Assembly (NCBI RefSeq): GCF_000190755.2
Contig: NZ_JH109152.1
Span: 1,894,385 to 1,958,384, forward strand
Direction: 5' to 3'
From: Methylobacter tundripaludum SV96
GTDB taxonomy: Bacteria; Pseudomonadota; Gammaproteobacteria; Methylococcales; Methylomonadaceae
DNA: 64,000 nucleotides
The notes under the pieces were generated by a model. That model was not told where the DNA came from. It did no database searches and was given only the letters and a program-made list of their open reading frames with translations. Below, one piece after another: positions 8,933 through 17,960 of the stretch; position 1 is the stretch's first letter, and each line of letters begins with the position of its first letter. Position numbers and translations under genes: made by a program.

Positions 8933-10143
8933 TGCAACATGATTACGACTTATTAATTGCCGGCGGCGGCTTGGCAGGTAACTGTCTGGCTCTGGCGTTA
9001 AAAGAAACCGGGCTGAAGATTGCGATAGTTGAAGCCAGTACCCGCGAACAACACCATGACTCCCCCGCCGGCGACCGGGCCTTGGCTTTAGCCGCCGGTA
9101 CCGTAAAAATGCTTGAGTCGCTGGGTATCTGGCAGGGCATCAGCCAGGCCGCCACCGCAATCAAAGACATCCATATTTCCGATCAAGGCCATTTCGGCAA
9201 AGTCAGGCTTTCGGCGCACAAAGAGAATGTGGCGGCGCTGGGCTACGTCATTACCGCGCGGGACATTGAAACACATGTCGCTAGGCTTGTTGCCGAGTCC
9301 GATATAGAACTGATCTGCCCTGCCCGACTGGTCGGTTTGATGGCCGGTAATGACGCCGTCAATATCAGCCTGAAACGCGGCGATGAACCGCTAAATGTTT
9401 CGGCCAAACTGCTGGTCGGTGCGGACGGCGGCAACTCCTCGGTCCGCAAGTTGCTGGAAATAAACCAACACATCACCGAGTACGGACAAACCGCGCTGGT
9501 CACCACGATTAAATCATCCCTGCCCCATAAGAATACCGCGTTCGAGCGTTTTACCGCTTCAGGGCCGCTGGCCTTGTTGCCGGTCGATAGCAATCATTGC
9601 GCCGTGGTCTGGACGCGCAGCAGCGAAGATGCCGATGCATTGATGTCCGGCAGCGAGACGGATTTTTTAGCCGAACTTCAGCAGTGCTTCGGTTATAGGC
9701 TGGGCGAGCTTGGTTTGGCGGCTCCCCGGCGGGCGTTCCCGTTGTCGCTGATTCGCGCCGAAAAAATGATCGCAGCCCGAACCGTGGTCATCGGCAATGC
9801 GGTGCATCAGCTGCATCCGGTTGCAGGGCAAGGGTTTAACCTGGGTCTGCGCGACGTTGTGCAACTGGCCGAGATGATCATCAAGCAACATGAAACGGGT
9901 CAGGATATAGGCGCCGCCGATTTTTTAACGGCTTACGCCGAATCCAGGCAGACAGATCATGACCGAACCATCGGCTTTACCGATACGGTGGTGCGGATTT
10001 TTTCCAATGACTGGCTGGCATTGGCTGCCGCCAGGAATATCGGCCTGGCGGTGCTGGATCATATTCCCGCCGCAAAAGCATTGCTTACACGCCATGCCAT
10101 GGGCTTAGCCGGGCACTTGCCCCGGCTGGGTAGCAGGAGATAG
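8932..10143 (+). CDS. ubiH: 2-octaprenyl-6-methoxyphenol hydroxylase (ubiquinone synthesis)
   Basis: 403-residue FAD monooxygenase that hydroxylates the ubiquinone ring at C1. Motifs: N-terminal GGGLAGNCLALALKETG for ADP-ribose binding, the GDRALALAAG segment, VGADGGNSSVRKL near residue 160, and GNAVHQLHPVAGQGFN near residue 290. The last motif has Asn in place of the usual Asp of GDAAH, which is the form seen in UbiH of E. coli (GNAAQTLHPIAGQGFN) and separates it from UbiI/UbiF. Lies 4 bp before ubiI. Membrane-associated Ubi complex member. Confidence 0.93.
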   Translation: MQHDYDLLIAGGGLAGNCLALALKETGLKIAIVEASTREQHHDSPAGDRALALAAGTVKMLESLGIWQGISQAATAIKDIHISDQGHFGKVRLSAHKENVAALGYVITARDIETHVARLVAESDIELICPARLVGLMAGNDAVNISLKRGDEPLNVSAKLLVGADGGNSSVRKLLEINQHITEYGQTALVTTIKSSLPHKNTAFERFTASGPLALLPVDSNHCAVVWTRSSEDADALMSGSETDFLAELQQCFGYRLGELGLAAPRRAFPLSLIRAEKMIAARTVVIGNAVHQLHPVAGQGFNLGLRDVVQLAEMIIKQHETGQDIGAADFLTAYAESRQTDHDRTIGFTDTVVRIFSNDWLALAAARNIGLAVLDHIPAAKALLTRHAMGLAGHLPRLGSRR

Positions 10144-10147
10144 AACA

Positions 10148-11368
10148 ATGACCGAACGTTATGAAGTCATCGTCTGCGGCGGCGGTATGGTAGGCGCGGC
10201 AACGGCTTGCGCTCTGGCGCATGGTGGCATCAAGGTTGCGCTGTTGGAACGGTTTAACCCGGAACGGCAGTGGCCGCCGGAACCTATCGATATTCGCGTC
10301 TCCGCACTAACCAAAGCCTCCCAGAACATCCTTGAAATGGTGGGCGCTTGGCCGGGCATGGTGCAACGCGGCGTTTGCGCTTACCGCGATATGCGGGTAT
10401 GGGATGCTCGTGCCGACGGGGAATTGCATTTTGATTGCGCCGACACCGAATTTAATGAACTCGGCCATTTGGTCGAAAACCGGGTTACCGTTGCCGCCCT
10501 TTGGGATGTGCTGGACAGCTTGCCCTCGGCCACTTGCATTACACCTGCAAAAGTCGTCGATATGCAGCTTAACGAAAGTAGCAGGCAGTTGCGACTGGAA
10601 GACGGCCGAATCCTTGAGGCCGATCTGGTGATTGCAGCAGACGGACGCGACTCCACATTAAGAGCGATGGCAGGTATCGACGTTACCGGCTGGGACTATC
10701 ATCAGGATGGATTGGTCGCTACGGTAAGCACTGAGAAGAGTCATCAGTTCACCGCCTGGCAACGTTTTCTGGATGAAGGGCCATTGGCTTTTTTGCCGCT
10801 GAAAAACGGACAGTGTTCGATAGTTTGGACCCTGAGCTCGGAAACATCAAAAAGCCATCTGGCGCTTGCCGATCAAGACTTCCTGCAAGTTCTGGAACAA
10901 GCTTCAGGCGGTATTCTGGGCAAGATGCTGGACGTCGGCCCCCGCGCCGCATTTCCTTTACGCTTTCAATACGCAAACCGCTATGTCGACCAACGTTTCG
11001 CGCTGTGCGGCGATGCCGCCCATGCCATGCATCCTCTGGCCGGACAAGGCGTGAATGCCGGGTTGTTGGATGCCGCAGCGATTGCGGAGCTGGTAATCCA
11101 GACCCGACAGGAAAAAAGACCGTTATCCAGCTCGCGCTTCCTGCGTCGTTATGAGCGCTGGCGTAAAGGCGATAACCTGATGATGATGTCGAGCATGGAC
11201 GTGCTGAACAGGACCTATGGCGTAACCGCGCAGCCCTTGGTCGGCTTGCGCTCGGCGGGAATGAATAGGGTTAATAACTCGGCATGGGTCAAGGCTTATT
11301 TTAACCGTTACGCCATGGGCTTGCGTGACGATTTACCTAAACTGGCACAAAGGCAAATATGCTGGTAA
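10148..11368 (+). CDS. ubiI: FAD-dependent ubiquinone hydroxylase, UbiI position
   Basis: 406-residue paralogue of UbiH. It has GGGMVGAATACAL at the N terminus, DIRVSAL at residues about 47-53, IAADGRDSTLR near residue 160 and the standard GDAAHAMHPLAGQGVNAG motif near residue 290. The family includes UbiI (C5 hydroxylation) and UbiF (C6 hydroxylation); sequence by eye fits either. The gene order pepP-ubiH-ubiI of E. coli is the reason for naming it UbiI. Its stop is followed by a 217-bp gap with no further gene of this operon. Confidence 0.85.
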   Translation: MTERYEVIVCGGGMVGAATACALAHGGIKVALLERFNPERQWPPEPIDIRVSALTKASQNILEMVGAWPGMVQRGVCAYRDMRVWDARADGELHFDCADTEFNELGHLVENRVTVAALWDVLDSLPSATCITPAKVVDMQLNESSRQLRLEDGRILEADLVIAADGRDSTLRAMAGIDVTGWDYHQDGLVATVSTEKSHQFTAWQRFLDEGPLAFLPLKNGQCSIVWTLSSETSKSHLALADQDFLQVLEQASGGILGKMLDVGPRAAFPLRFQYANRYVDQRFALCGDAAHAMHPLAGQGVNAGLLDAAAIAELVIQTRQEKRPLSSSRFLRRYERWRKGDNLMMMSSMDVLNRTYGVTAQPLVGLRSAGMNRVNNSAWVKAYFNRYAMGLRDDLPKLAQRQICW

Positions 11369-11422
11369 TCGCCGGGCTTATCCCTAAGTATCGGACAGAT
11401 TTACGTTTTTTCGAATTAGAGT

Positions 11423-11451
11423 TTTCCCTGCACACAGGCTTCTGGTATATT
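11423..11451 (+). promoter_or_regulatory. Possible sigma-70 promoter for the Ala/Lys-rich protein gene
   Basis: TTTCCC, then 17 bases, then TATATT, about 135 bp upstream of the start codon. The -10 is good and the spacing ideal, the -35 weak. A short inverted repeat TTACCT/AGGTAA (11471-11493) lies in the putative leader. Sequence-only prediction. Confidence 0.3.
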
Positions 11452-11585
11452 CCGGCACTAGCGGTACGGTTTACCTGCTTGAATTATAGGTAAGGGGTGT
11501 GAACGAAAGCTGACCTGCTAACCGGCGACGCTTAATTTCAAAGCAGTGATAAAAAAATTAACTTTTAAAGAGGTGGAGAGCCATT

Positions 11586-12167
11586 ATGATTGAAGGGTTG
11601 TTTATATTAACTACTATTTTTGTTGCCTATGTTGTTTATGCGATTATAGACGAACAGAAAGCAACTGCTAAATCCAAAGCACCGGCCGCAAAACCTGAAC
11701 CACAGGCAGCAGCCGTGGAACAGCCAAAGCCCCAAGTTGCCGTTACCAAAGAAAAACCGGCGGCAATTAAACCGGCAGAAGCTAAAACTGTTGCACCTAA
11801 GGCTGCGGCAACTAAAGCAGTGCCGCCTGTAGCAGCCAAACCGGCAGCAACTAAAGCGACTGCGACCAAGGCAGCGGCCAAACCTGCGGCGACTAAAACC
11901 ACAAAGGCGGCCCCAGCCAAATCCGCAACAGCTAAAAAACCCGCTGCTGTCGCGGCAAAGAGCGCCGGATTAAAAGATCCAAAAACAGGAGATGTTGTCA
12001 CGGCGTATAGCAATTACCGGTTCACCAAACGCTGGATAAAAGACGCCTTGGTTACCGAAGGTTTATTGGAAAAAGTCTATACCGCTAGTGAATTGAATGC
12101 CGAGATTGACGCAAAAATAAAAGAGGCCATAGCAAAACTGGAAGCCATGGATCAATATAAGGCATAA
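11586..12167 (+). CDS. Membrane-anchored Ala/Lys/Pro-rich protein of unknown function
   Basis: 193 residues in three parts. Residues 1-21 form one hydrophobic segment (MIEGLFILTTIFVAYVVYAI), residues about 25-125 are a low-complexity linker built of Ala, Lys, Pro and Thr with repeated AAKPAATKA-like units, and the last 65 or so form a compact-looking segment beginning GLKDPKTGDVVTAYSNYRF. The linker resembles histone H1-like or PG-spanning tails, but the N-terminal anchor speaks against a nucleoid protein. I do not recognise the C-terminal domain. A strong AGGTGGAG ribosome site precedes the ATG, and a clean terminator follows, so it is a single-gene unit. Confidence 0.75.
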   Translation: MIEGLFILTTIFVAYVVYAIIDEQKATAKSKAPAAKPEPQAAAVEQPKPQVAVTKEKPAAIKPAEAKTVAPKAAATKAVPPVAAKPAATKATATKAAAKPAATKTTKAAPAKSATAKKPAAVAAKSAGLKDPKTGDVVTAYSNYRFTKRWIKDALVTEGLLEKVYTASELNAEIDAKIKEAIAKLEAMDQYKA

Positions 12168-12191
12168 GACTTAGGTCATTGACCGTGTATG

Positions 12192-12221
12192 AAAGGGAGG
12201 CAGGATGGTCTCCCTTTTTTT
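12192..12221 (+). terminator. Rho-independent terminator
   Basis: AAAGGGAG and CTCCCTTT form an 8-bp stem with a ten-base loop, followed by an uninterrupted T-run. It sits 25 bp after the stop of the Ala/Lys-rich protein gene. Confidence 0.9.
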
Positions 12222-12398
12222 ATTGATCTGCAAAGCGCGGTTATCTTAGCTGCCTCATAACCCCCCCCTCCTTACGCGTGACTTAGACGCTCTGCGTCAC
12301 CAAGCGCAATGACTGGAACCGAAAAGCGGGCTTTGCGATTCCAGTCAGTCATCACCGTAGATCATGACTCGGCCTGGAAACGAGGCCGGGCCGAATAA
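12222..12398. other. Intergenic region with two hairpins
   Basis: Between two convergent transcription units. TGACTGGAA and TTCCAGTCA (12310-12346) form a 9-bp inverted repeat. CGGCCT and AGGCCG (about 12372-12390) form a second, 9 bp beyond the siaC-like stop, which could end the minus-strand operon although no T-run follows. No gene seen. Confidence 0.5.
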
Positions 12399-12785
12399 TT
12401 ACGCTAGCACGACCGCGTTGAAATCGATCCAGGTAAAGTCTTCCTGTATGTCCTGACCTAATTCCAGAATCGTGTCGTCGTCTTCATCATGATGCCAGTT
12501 TAACAAAACGCAATTGGGATGGGCTTTGGCGTATTCGTTTAATAATTCAAACATGCTAAAAAAAATTTTAGTGCTGACACTGTTGAAATAAGTGAGCTGA
12601 AAATTAAATTCAATAGCGTCGCCGTTGAGCGATGTTAAATGACTTTGCAATTGCCGAAGGATAGGACGGAAAAATTCAACGCCGTTTTCAGGGTATGCTT
12701 CACCGGACATACTCAGCGTGTTGCTTGAAAATTTAAAGTTGATTTCAGGTGTATCGGAAGTGGCTGGAATGTAGATGTCGGTCAT
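12399..12785 (-). CDS. siaC: SiaC-type regulatory phosphoprotein (DUF1987)
   Basis: 128-residue protein of the DUF1987/SiaC family. Features are the N-terminal IPATSDTPEINF, the GEAYPENGVEFFRPILRQL segment and FQLTYFNSVSTKIFFSMFELL, which carries the Thr/Ser region that is phosphorylated in this family. In P. aeruginosa SiaC is phosphorylated by SiaB, dephosphorylated by SiaA, and in its unphosphorylated form activates the diguanylate cyclase SiaD. Here it follows siaB-like and siaA-like genes by short gaps, so the switch itself is complete. No diguanylate cyclase follows; the next gene is convergent and unrelated. Confidence 0.9.
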   Translation of the reverse strand: MTDIYIPATSDTPEINFKFSSNTLSMSGEAYPENGVEFFRPILRQLQSHLTSLNGDAIEFNFQLTYFNSVSTKIFFSMFELLNEYAKAHPNCVLLNWHHDEDDDTILELGQDIQEDFTWIDFNAVVLA

Positions 12786-12794
12786 GATAGTTCC

Positions 12795-13349
12795 TTAAAT
12801 AGTAGCTTTGAGATAAAAGCAAGACAGTTCATTTTCATACCCTATTGCATCTCTGATAGCGTATTGGATAGGTTCGATTGAATCTCTTGCCAGTGTTAAA
12901 AATCCAAGACCCGCACCTTTACTGATCGTGTCGTCACTGTGCTGATCATTTTTCAATTGCGTACGATAAGCTTGCCTGATTTCGTCGGCGCTCATTTCCA
13001 GGATCGGATCAATTTTCTCGCGGATGCGCGTTTCATGCTGTTTTTGAATAAAATTTGCACAGATAATAAAATATTTATCTTCTTTTTTGCCGACAATGAT
13101 AGAGCCTTCCTTGGTGTCGTCAGAATCGGGCGCACCGGGTGAATAGTGCAGCGCATTTTGTATCATTTCGATAAAAGTGGAGAACACCTTGCGGGATCTG
13201 GCTCCCTTTTCATCCTGAATTTGCAGTTTTTGTTTTAAAGAGTCACTCATGGTTATGATGACATTCTGTGAAAGGATACCGCTGTAATAAAAAACAATAC
13301 CGTTAGCATCAGCCTCTTCGCGGAATACGGTAAACAGATCGATAAGCAT
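12795..13349 (-). CDS. siaB: SiaB-type protein kinase
   Basis: 184-residue protein of the SiaB/DUF6272 family: a histidine-kinase-like ATP-binding fold that phosphorylates SiaC. Visible are the IVFYYSGILSQNVIITMSDS start, the FIEMIQNALHYS segment equivalent to the N-box, and the SKGAGLGFLTLAR glycine-rich lid near residue 145. No transmembrane segment. It lies 9 bp upstream of siaC-like and 16 bp downstream of the phosphatase gene, making a three-gene operon with opposing kinase and phosphatase activity on SiaC. Confidence 0.88.
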   Translation of the reverse strand: MLIDLFTVFREEADANGIVFYYSGILSQNVIITMSDSLKQKLQIQDEKGARSRKVFSTFIEMIQNALHYSPGAPDSDDTKEGSIIVGKKEDKYFIICANFIQKQHETRIREKIDPILEMSADEIRQAYRTQLKNDQHSDDTISKGAGLGFLTLARDSIEPIQYAIRDAIGYENELSCFYLKATI

Positions 13350-13365
13350 AAAATTCCCCGGTTAA

Positions 13366-14646
13366 TTAAAATCTGAATCCCATCAGAGATACATCGTCGC
13401 GCCGCTTCTGCTTTCCCTGATAGTCATAATAGGCTTGCATGATAATAGACTCCTGCTCCGGCATGGGTTTGAGGTAATTATCCTGAAGTAGGGCCGAAAA
13501 GCGTTTTTTGCCAAACGCGATCTTTTTTAACCCGCCAATCTGATCGATGATCCCGTCGGTGGTCAGATAAAGGCACATCCCTTTTGTTAATGGGAGCTGC
13601 TGGTTGGTCCATTCATAATCCATCGGCGTGTCAATATAGCCGACGCCTTTACGATCCGGATCCAGCAACTGCACTTCGGATGAGGAGTTGCCTATATAAA
13701 ACAAGGGGGTTTTGGCCCCGGCATAAGTAAGCGTACCGTTTTGCGTATTGACCCAGCAGAAAGCCGTGTCCATGCCGTCATCGGATTGCCCGCTCTGCGC
13801 TGAAGAAAACCTGTCGATGTCAATGCCGTCAGTGGCCGTCTCGTTTATCTGGCCAAGCGCCATCTTGACCTTTTTATTCATTATCGCCAGCGCGCCGGCA
13901 GGGTCGTGACGATTATCTTCATGCAGGATATGATCGAGAAAAGACGCCATAATCAGCGTCATAAAGGCGCCGGGAACGCCATGCCCGGTGCAATCGATCA
14001 ACGCAAGAAAGAAACCGTCATCGAATTTTTTGCAGAAATAATAGTCGCCGCCTACTTTGTCGCGCGGCTCCCAATGCATAAAGTAGTCTTGCAATACAGC
14101 GCTCATGTCTTCTCTTGACGAACGCAGGAAGGATTTTTGGATGATGCTTGCGTAATTAATGCTTTCTGTTACCAGCCGGTTTTTTTCCGCCTGTAAAAAA
14201 GAAACGACCCTAATTAAATCTTCGCCGGTGCCGAGCCCCAGGTAATCGCCGTTTTCATCGGTGATAACAAACCCGTCGTTGATGGTTTTGCGACCGGAAC
14301 CCAACACCTTAAAACTGAGCGTTTGAATGCTCATGTTTTGATCGACAATGAGCGGATCTTTGTCCATGAACGCAATGCAGCTTTTTCGGTCGAACAAATC
14401 ATGGTGGAAAGGTTTGGCCATGCCTTCCATAAAAATATTGCGACTAATCAAACCAATCGGCCTGCCATTTTCTACCACGGCAACAGAAATCAGGTCTCGC
14501 TGCTCGTCCAACAGCGCGGTCACTTCACTATTGGTTTGCTGGGGCGATACCGTGGAACAGACTTTTAGAAGACTGCTGGCAATATATTCTGCCTCGATTT
14601 CGGACAGTCCCGCTTTCGATTGGTTTAATAAGGATTGGTCAAACAT
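13366..14646 (-). CDS. SpoIIE/PPM phosphatase with N-terminal CBS-like region (SiaA role)
   Basis: 426 residues. Residues about 25-150 look like a pair of CBS motifs (ISVAVVENGRPIGLISRNIFM and DGFVITDENGDYLGLGTGEDLI), followed by a helical linker and a SpoIIE-type PP2C domain. Metal-binding Asp residues are in DKVGGDYYFC, LIDCTGHGVPGAFMT and YLTTDGIIDQIGG. The SiaA of P. aeruginosa is membrane-bound with a HAMP domain; this one has no membrane segment, so it may sense a cytosolic nucleotide. The start at 14646 has an AAAGG site; an ATG ten codons upstream is less likely. Predicted to dephosphorylate the SiaC-like protein encoded downstream. Confidence 0.85.
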   Translation of the reverse strand: MFDQSLLNQSKAGLSEIEAEYIASSLLKVCSTVSPQQTNSEVTALLDEQRDLISVAVVENGRPIGLISRNIFMEGMAKPFHHDLFDRKSCIAFMDKDPLIVDQNMSIQTLSFKVLGSGRKTINDGFVITDENGDYLGLGTGEDLIRVVSFLQAEKNRLVTESINYASIIQKSFLRSSREDMSAVLQDYFMHWEPRDKVGGDYYFCKKFDDGFFLALIDCTGHGVPGAFMTLIMASFLDHILHEDNRHDPAGALAIMNKKVKMALGQINETATDGIDIDRFSSAQSGQSDDGMDTAFCWVNTQNGTLTYAGAKTPLFYIGNSSSEVQLLDPDRKGVGYIDTPMDYEWTNQQLPLTKGMCLYLTTDGIIDQIGGLKKIAFGKKRFSALLQDNYLKPMPEQESIIMQAYYDYQGKQKRRDDVSLMGFRF

Positions 14647-14855
14647 TGATTTGCCTTTGTGCTGGAAATTAGGCAACGATAAATTACTTTTATGACAATA
14701 TGATGAATCAGAACTTTGCTGTAGCTATCCGATCAAAAATGCCGAGCAGCTCACATTTTTGACTGCCTTTGTGTGTCAGGGGGTTGCAATGAAATATTTA
14801 CCAACGTACTTTCAGAGGGGTGGGAGTATCGGTGAAGTTTTGCCTTGATCCGCTA

Positions 14856-16199
14856 TTAATGATCCATATCCAGCTGTTTCAAACGATAGCGTAACGATCT
14901 GAAAGATAACCCCAGCTGTTTGGCAGCCGCTGTTTTGTCCCCTTCATTTTCTTCCAGCACCAGGGTAATGGCTTTTCTTTCAATGCCTTCCAGGTGATCC
15001 TCCAATGACCCCAAAACCGGGCTATATTCCGGCGATTTAGCCGCTTTATGCGCATCTATCGGTAGGTTCAAATCATCACTCTCTATGTTGTTGCCGTCAT
15101 ACAGCGCAAGGGCTCTTTCCATGATATTTTCAAGCTCCCGAACATTGCCCGGAAAATGATACTTCTGCAATGCCGCTAATGCGGATGCCGATAAGACCGG
15201 CCTATCCTGTTTGTTGGCGCCCGTCAGTTTGGCCAATATATGCTCGACAAGGGCGGGTATATCGCCAGGCCGCTCTCGCAAGGGTGGAACATGAAGATCG
15301 ATGACATTGATCCGGTAATATAAATCCTGCCTGAAGCTGCCATCCCGAACCATGTCGTTAAGGTTTCGATGCGTGGCGCTGAGCAAACGAATATCGACCG
15401 GAATTTCCTGCTGGTCGCCGACCGGGCGAATTTTCTTTTCCTGTATGGCGCGCAGTAGTTTGACTTGCAGGGACAGGGGCAAATCGGCAACTTCATCAAG
15501 AAATAGAGTGCCGCCTTCTGCGGCCTGGAATAAGCCTTTTTTGTCGCTGACGGCACCGGTAAAACTGCCTTTTTTATGACCGAAGAATTCACTTTCCATC
15601 AGGTCGTGCGGGATCGCGCCGCAGTTAATCGCTACAAAAGCATGATCGCTACGGGAGCTTTGCTGATGAATCAACTTTGCAACCAGCTCTTTGCCTGAGC
15701 CCGACTCGCCGCTGATATAAACCGGCGCTTGGCTGCGGGCGAGTTTCCCTATTTTTGCCCTGATCTCCTGCATGATTAACGATTCGCCCAGCAGCGTGTG
15801 CCGGGTTCGTCTTTCTTTGGTGGTGCCGGCATCGGAAAGTTTTAAGGCATTGTTAATGAGCAGCCTCAATCCGGGTAAATCAAACGGCTTGGAAACGAAA
15901 TCGAAAGCTCCTTTTTTCATCGCCAGAATGGCCGACTCCATATTGCCGTGCGCGGTAATCACGGCGACCGGTATCGGCGCGGACAGCGTTTGTATAAAGT
16001 CAACCAGTTCCAGACCGTTGCCGTCCGGCAATTTCATATCGGTCAGGCAAAGATCGCAGGACTCTTGCTTCAATAATGCCTTGGCTTGAGCGATATTCTC
16101 AGCGCAGGCTGTCCGGATACTCATCCTGTTAAGGGTGATTTCCAACAGCTCACGGATATCGGGTTCGTCGTCTACAATCAATGCCAGTGGTTTATTCAT
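14856..16199 (-). CDS. pilR: PilR-type sigma-54 response regulator
   Basis: 447-residue NtrC-family activator. The receiver domain (residues 1-120) has the acidic pair VDDEPD and the phospho-acceptor Asp in DLCLTDMKLPDG. The AAA+ domain has Walker A GESGSGKE, the sigma-54 contact loop GSFTGA, and Walker B GGTLFLDEVAD. The C-terminal Fis-like helix-turn-helix reads TAAAKQLGLSFRSLRYRLKQL, the form typical of PilR. PilR activates pilA transcription in type IV pilus systems. It overlaps the sensor kinase gene by 4 bp. No pilus gene is in the window, so the target is inferred from family. Confidence 0.88.
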   Translation of the reverse strand: MNKPLALIVDDEPDIRELLEITLNRMSIRTACAENIAQAKALLKQESCDLCLTDMKLPDGNGLELVDFIQTLSAPIPVAVITAHGNMESAILAMKKGAFDFVSKPFDLPGLRLLINNALKLSDAGTTKERRTRHTLLGESLIMQEIRAKIGKLARSQAPVYISGESGSGKELVAKLIHQQSSRSDHAFVAINCGAIPHDLMESEFFGHKKGSFTGAVSDKKGLFQAAEGGTLFLDEVADLPLSLQVKLLRAIQEKKIRPVGDQQEIPVDIRLLSATHRNLNDMVRDGSFRQDLYYRINVIDLHVPPLRERPGDIPALVEHILAKLTGANKQDRPVLSASALAALQKYHFPGNVRELENIMERALALYDGNNIESDDLNLPIDAHKAAKSPEYSPVLGSLEDHLEGIERKAITLVLEENEGDKTAAAKQLGLSFRSLRYRLKQLDMDH

Positions 16200-17893
16200 A
16201 GGTCAATTAAGGTCTGTTCCGCATTCAGCAAGCAGAGCCGGAAACAGCTCCGGCTATCGTCGGTTAAATAATAGCTCAATTTTGCCTGATTTAATTCGGC
16301 TAACTCTTTTGAGATATAAAGTCCTAATCCCGTACCGCTGGAAGAGGTGGTAAAAAAGGGCTCAAACAGGTGGCTCTGGTGTTCGCGGCTGATGCCGGAA
16401 CCGTTATCAATGACCTCTATGCAAGGCGCCTGTTGCAGGGCAAAAGCGCGTAATATTATGGGCCCGGCCTCAGGCTTGCCGTATTTCAGCGCATTCCGGC
16501 ACAGGTTGTCGGTAATCTGCCTTAAATGACCTGGGTCTATAAACGCGCATAAAGATTCATCAGGGTACAAAAGCTGGAATGCATCCACATTAACGGCATG
16601 CTCAAGCGTGAAATTTTTCAGGTAATTATCCAGCCAGGGCTTTAGCCGAATCTTTTCCCGCCTTGAATCGGTTCTTCTGGACAGCTGTAAGATGTCCTCA
16701 ATGATATGGTTGACGCGGACCGAGTGGGTCTGGATGATTTCCGTCAGCCGCCGGTCCTGGACGGATAACTGCGGATTTTCCGAGAGTAATTGTCCTGCGT
16801 GACTGATGGCGCCTAACGGGTTGCGTATTTCGTGGGCGATACTGGCGGTAAGCCGTCCCAGCGATGCGAGCTTGCTTTGCTGCACCTGTTGGTTATAAAG
16901 CGCAATATCCTCAAGAATAATCATGTAAAAAAATTCATGACCGGTCGGCAGGGGCATGAATCGGCTATGGATTTCGGACTGGTTCGGCAGTTGCAGCAGC
17001 ACAAGATTTTGTTCGGGATCGGATAACCAGGTTTGAAAAGCTTCAGCTAAATATGCCGAAATATCGCCAAGCTTGACCGGCAGTGTCGATAGATTTGCCA
17101 GTCGCAATGCCGCTTCATTGGCCATCTGAATGGCTTGCTGCTTGTTGGCGATAATGATGCCCGATTGCAGATGCTGGATAATATACTTGTTGAGGTCTTC
17201 CAGCTTAATGATGGTTTGTTTTTGTTGATCGGCAAGCTGAAATATCTGTTCGCTACGTTTGGCGAGGATATACGACAGCAAGGCAATGGTGAAAAAGGCA
17301 GCTCCCAGCATCCCGGCATTGGCATAAGAAGTCGAATTAAAACTGTGCGTGTAATCGGCAACGACTTGTTCGGTCAACACGGCCAAACTGGCCAGTGCGG
17401 CAAATAACATCGCGCAGCGACCGCCAATCAATAAGCCGCCTGCGGCGATGGATACGGCAAGCAAAGTGCCCATGCCGCTGTTAATGCCGCCGGAAGCGTG
17501 CATAATCAAGGTCAGGATGAGTATATCGCTAAAAATAAGCAGTTGCGCTTGGGTGGCGTAACTGGTCAGTCGCCAGGTTATGCAGATACCGGACAGGATC
17601 GAGAGTATCAAGTAGCTTTGGCTGCTGTAAGTGAATAATTTACTGTCGTAAGCGCCGAGTAATGAAGCATCCGTGTAACTGTAAAACAACGTAACAAATA
17701 GGCCGGCCAGGACAAGTCGATAGCCTAAAAAAACCTTTAACAATATCCAGGCTTGTTGGGCGGGAATGCCGTAACCCTTGGAAAAAGGACAGGGAAAGAT
17801 GGTCTCGTGGGTATTTGCCGGCATGTTTATTTTTAAAATGGCGTTTTGCAGGGACTTCGTTAAAATGCTCAATAAGGCCTTTAATCGTAGCAT
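16196..17893 (-). CDS. pilS: PilS-type sensor histidine kinase
   Basis: 565 residues. About six hydrophobic segments between residues 45 and 225 form the membrane sensor region. A PAS-like segment follows (IIQHLQSGIIIANKQQAIQMANEAAL), then the phospho-acceptor helix with ASIAHEIRNPLGAISHAGQLL and the ATPase domain with the N-box (NLCRNALKYGKPEAG), VIDNGSGI and TGLGLYIS. The order matches PilS, the partner of PilR. The 5' end is uncertain: no strong ribosome site is seen at 17893, and the ATG at 17824 (MPANTHETIF) would shorten it by 23 residues. Divergent from sucC. Confidence 0.86.
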   Translation of the reverse strand: MLRLKALLSILTKSLQNAILKINMPANTHETIFPCPFSKGYGIPAQQAWILLKVFLGYRLVLAGLFVTLFYSYTDASLLGAYDSKLFTYSSQSYLILSILSGICITWRLTSYATQAQLLIFSDILILTLIMHASGGINSGMGTLLAVSIAAGGLLIGGRCAMLFAALASLAVLTEQVVADYTHSFNSTSYANAGMLGAAFFTIALLSYILAKRSEQIFQLADQQKQTIIKLEDLNKYIIQHLQSGIIIANKQQAIQMANEAALRLANLSTLPVKLGDISAYLAEAFQTWLSDPEQNLVLLQLPNQSEIHSRFMPLPTGHEFFYMIILEDIALYNQQVQQSKLASLGRLTASIAHEIRNPLGAISHAGQLLSENPQLSVQDRRLTEIIQTHSVRVNHIIEDILQLSRRTDSRREKIRLKPWLDNYLKNFTLEHAVNVDAFQLLYPDESLCAFIDPGHLRQITDNLCRNALKYGKPEAGPIILRAFALQQAPCIEVIDNGSGISREHQSHLFEPFFTTSSSGTGLGLYISKELAELNQAKLSYYLTDDSRSCFRLCLLNAEQTLIDL

Positions 17894-17960
17894 TTAGTTG
17901 TCATCTGTGTGTGAAAAATACCCTCGCCGGACTTTGCCGGTTAATCCAAGGAGTCATTTA

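Noticed and set aside
11636..12013. Ala/Val-rich minus-strand frame opposite the Ala/Lys-rich gene
   Set aside because: It is the complement of a repetitive Ala/Lys coding sequence, with no start signals.
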